Part shown: positions 63,337 through 64,000 of the stretch, piece by piece | How the letters are laid out: every line of letters begins with the position of its first letter | How positions within the stretch are numbered: position 1 is the stretch's first letter | The notes under the pieces: model-generated | Told to the model about the DNA's origin: nothing | Seen by the model: only the letters and a program-made list of their open reading frames with translations | Databases searched by the model: none | Made by a program: the position numbers and the translations under genes | Origin: CAISIP01 sp038326025 | GTDB lineage: Bacteria; Pseudomonadota; Gammaproteobacteria; Burkholderiales; Burkholderiaceae_C | DNA: 64,000 nucleotides | Assembly: GCA_038326025.1 (NCBI GenBank) | Contig: JBBQJP010000010.1 | Coordinates: forward strand, 40,412 to 104,411 | Reading direction: 5' to 3'

Positions 63337-64000
63337 GGTGTTGTCTCCTGTTGTGGGGCCCGGTCAGGCCGATTTCGCGCGGTTGATGTTGTCTTCGTCG
63401 AGATCGCCCATCGTTGTCTCTATGTGTCGTTGGGTCTGCGGTCAATGTAGCAACGAGCAGGGTCCGGAACAACCCGGGCTGGCGGAAATGTCCTTTTCGA
63501 CAGGTGGAAGAGTCACTCCGGGCGCGCGGCCAACCGATGACGGATCTCTCGCCTCCGGCAGCCCAGCCGATAGTGGCAAACGATGCGCACGGGCCTCCTG
63601 CGTCGGTCGGGAGTCACCTATTGCAAACTGAGTCGGGTGGTCACGATCTGCCGCCTGGGCGAGACGCACCGCGAGCTGGCCGCCTCGCCCGGTTTTTGAC
63701 CAGGCACGGCTCTTCATGCACACGTCCGCCGTTGCTGCCTGCAGGCAGCAACGGGAATGGCTGTGGTGGAAGCTTCTACTAAGTGGTCGTCAACAGTGCA
63801 GTCCCCACTGTTCGGTGACCGCCAGTTCGCTGACATTCAGACGCGCTGCCCAAACGCTCACTGCGGGTCGATCAATAACCGGGACCAGCGACCGCTTTCT
63901 CAGGTGCTAGGGGCAGCTTCGGGGGGGGGGTGGAGCGATTTGGGATGGGACCGCAGGGGGCGGGGGGGCGGTTGGGGTAAAACCCGAAGGGGAGTTTTGG
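63337..64000. other. 664-bp right end without a supported gene
   Basis: The first ~150 bases should hold the promoter of the TRAP operon. Frames on both strands at 63414-63782 and 63442-63723 have no recognisable domain or ribosome site. From about 63916 the sequence becomes runs of G with poor complexity, which looks like a low-quality contig end rather than genomic sequence. Confidence 0.6.

Noticed and set aside
63414..63782. Possible small gene upstream of the TRAP operon
   Set aside because: No ribosome site or domain, an overlapping antisense frame of equal quality, and proximity to a low-quality contig end.

Overview
The window is about 64 kb of high-GC DNA from a betaproteobacterium, most likely order Burkholderiales. 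The basis is the mix of Bug-type (TctC) and PF04392 periplasmic receptors, a complete ccmABCDEFGHI cluster, the iron-oxidiser/betaproteobacterial type of glutamate-cysteine ligase, GcvA-like LysR regulators (one divergent from a DUF2917 gene) and an IS3-family element of the IS407 type. I see no rRNA, tRNA, CRISPR array, phage or origin of replication.

Layout, left to right. (1) 1-3216, minus: a peptide/nickel-type ABC importer (receptor, permease B, truncated permease C). (2) 3455-7279, plus: a biotin-carrier/carboxyltransferase fusion, a class V aminotransferase and a Lon-N-domain protein. (3) 7358-14747, plus: the cytochrome c maturation operon ccmABCDEFGHI, mostly with ATGA/GTGA overlaps, followed by a LysR gene. 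(4) 15774-21603: a SPOR-domain membrane protein, a small exported Cys-rich protein, a DEDD exonuclease and uvrA. (5) 21656-25642: a Bug receptor and two paralogous alpha/beta hydrolases, divergent from a LysR regulator. (6) 25872-31106: PhoX-like phosphatase, a 6-phosphogluconate dehydrogenase, an MFS carrier and an aldo/keto reductase. (7) 31266-36955: glutathione synthesis (gshA, gshB) with kup between the two genes, a structured 540-bp gap and a class II amidotransferase. (8) 37044-40010: two MFS carriers and a small tautomerase.

(9) 40103-51884 is the most unusual part. Seven tandem PF04392 (ABC_sub_bind) receptor genes, five intact and two broken, lie with no ABC permease or ATPase in the window. 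They sit in two translationally coupled blocks preceded by recognisably duplicated leader/promoter sequences. They run directly into a dCache-HAMP-3xGAF histidine kinase, a single-domain response regulator and a REC-class III cyclase, again joined by ATGA overlaps. My inference is that the receptors are sensory co-receptors for a phosphorelay controlling cyclic-nucleotide synthesis rather than parts of importers.

(10) 51954-57000: MATE exporter, beta-lactamase-fold hydrolase, DUF2917/GNAT pair with a divergent LysR gene, and an EVE-domain protein. (11) 57113-63336: an unidentified membrane-anchored protein, then an IS407-type element whose transposase has an in-frame amber codon. The element has cut off a maleylacetate reductase gene. 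Upstream of that fragment lie a Dabb gene also broken by an amber codon, a YciI gene and a TRAP transporter (dctPQM-like), which together look like the wreck of an aromatic-compound catabolic operon. The last ~90 bases are G-rich and look like a low-quality contig end.
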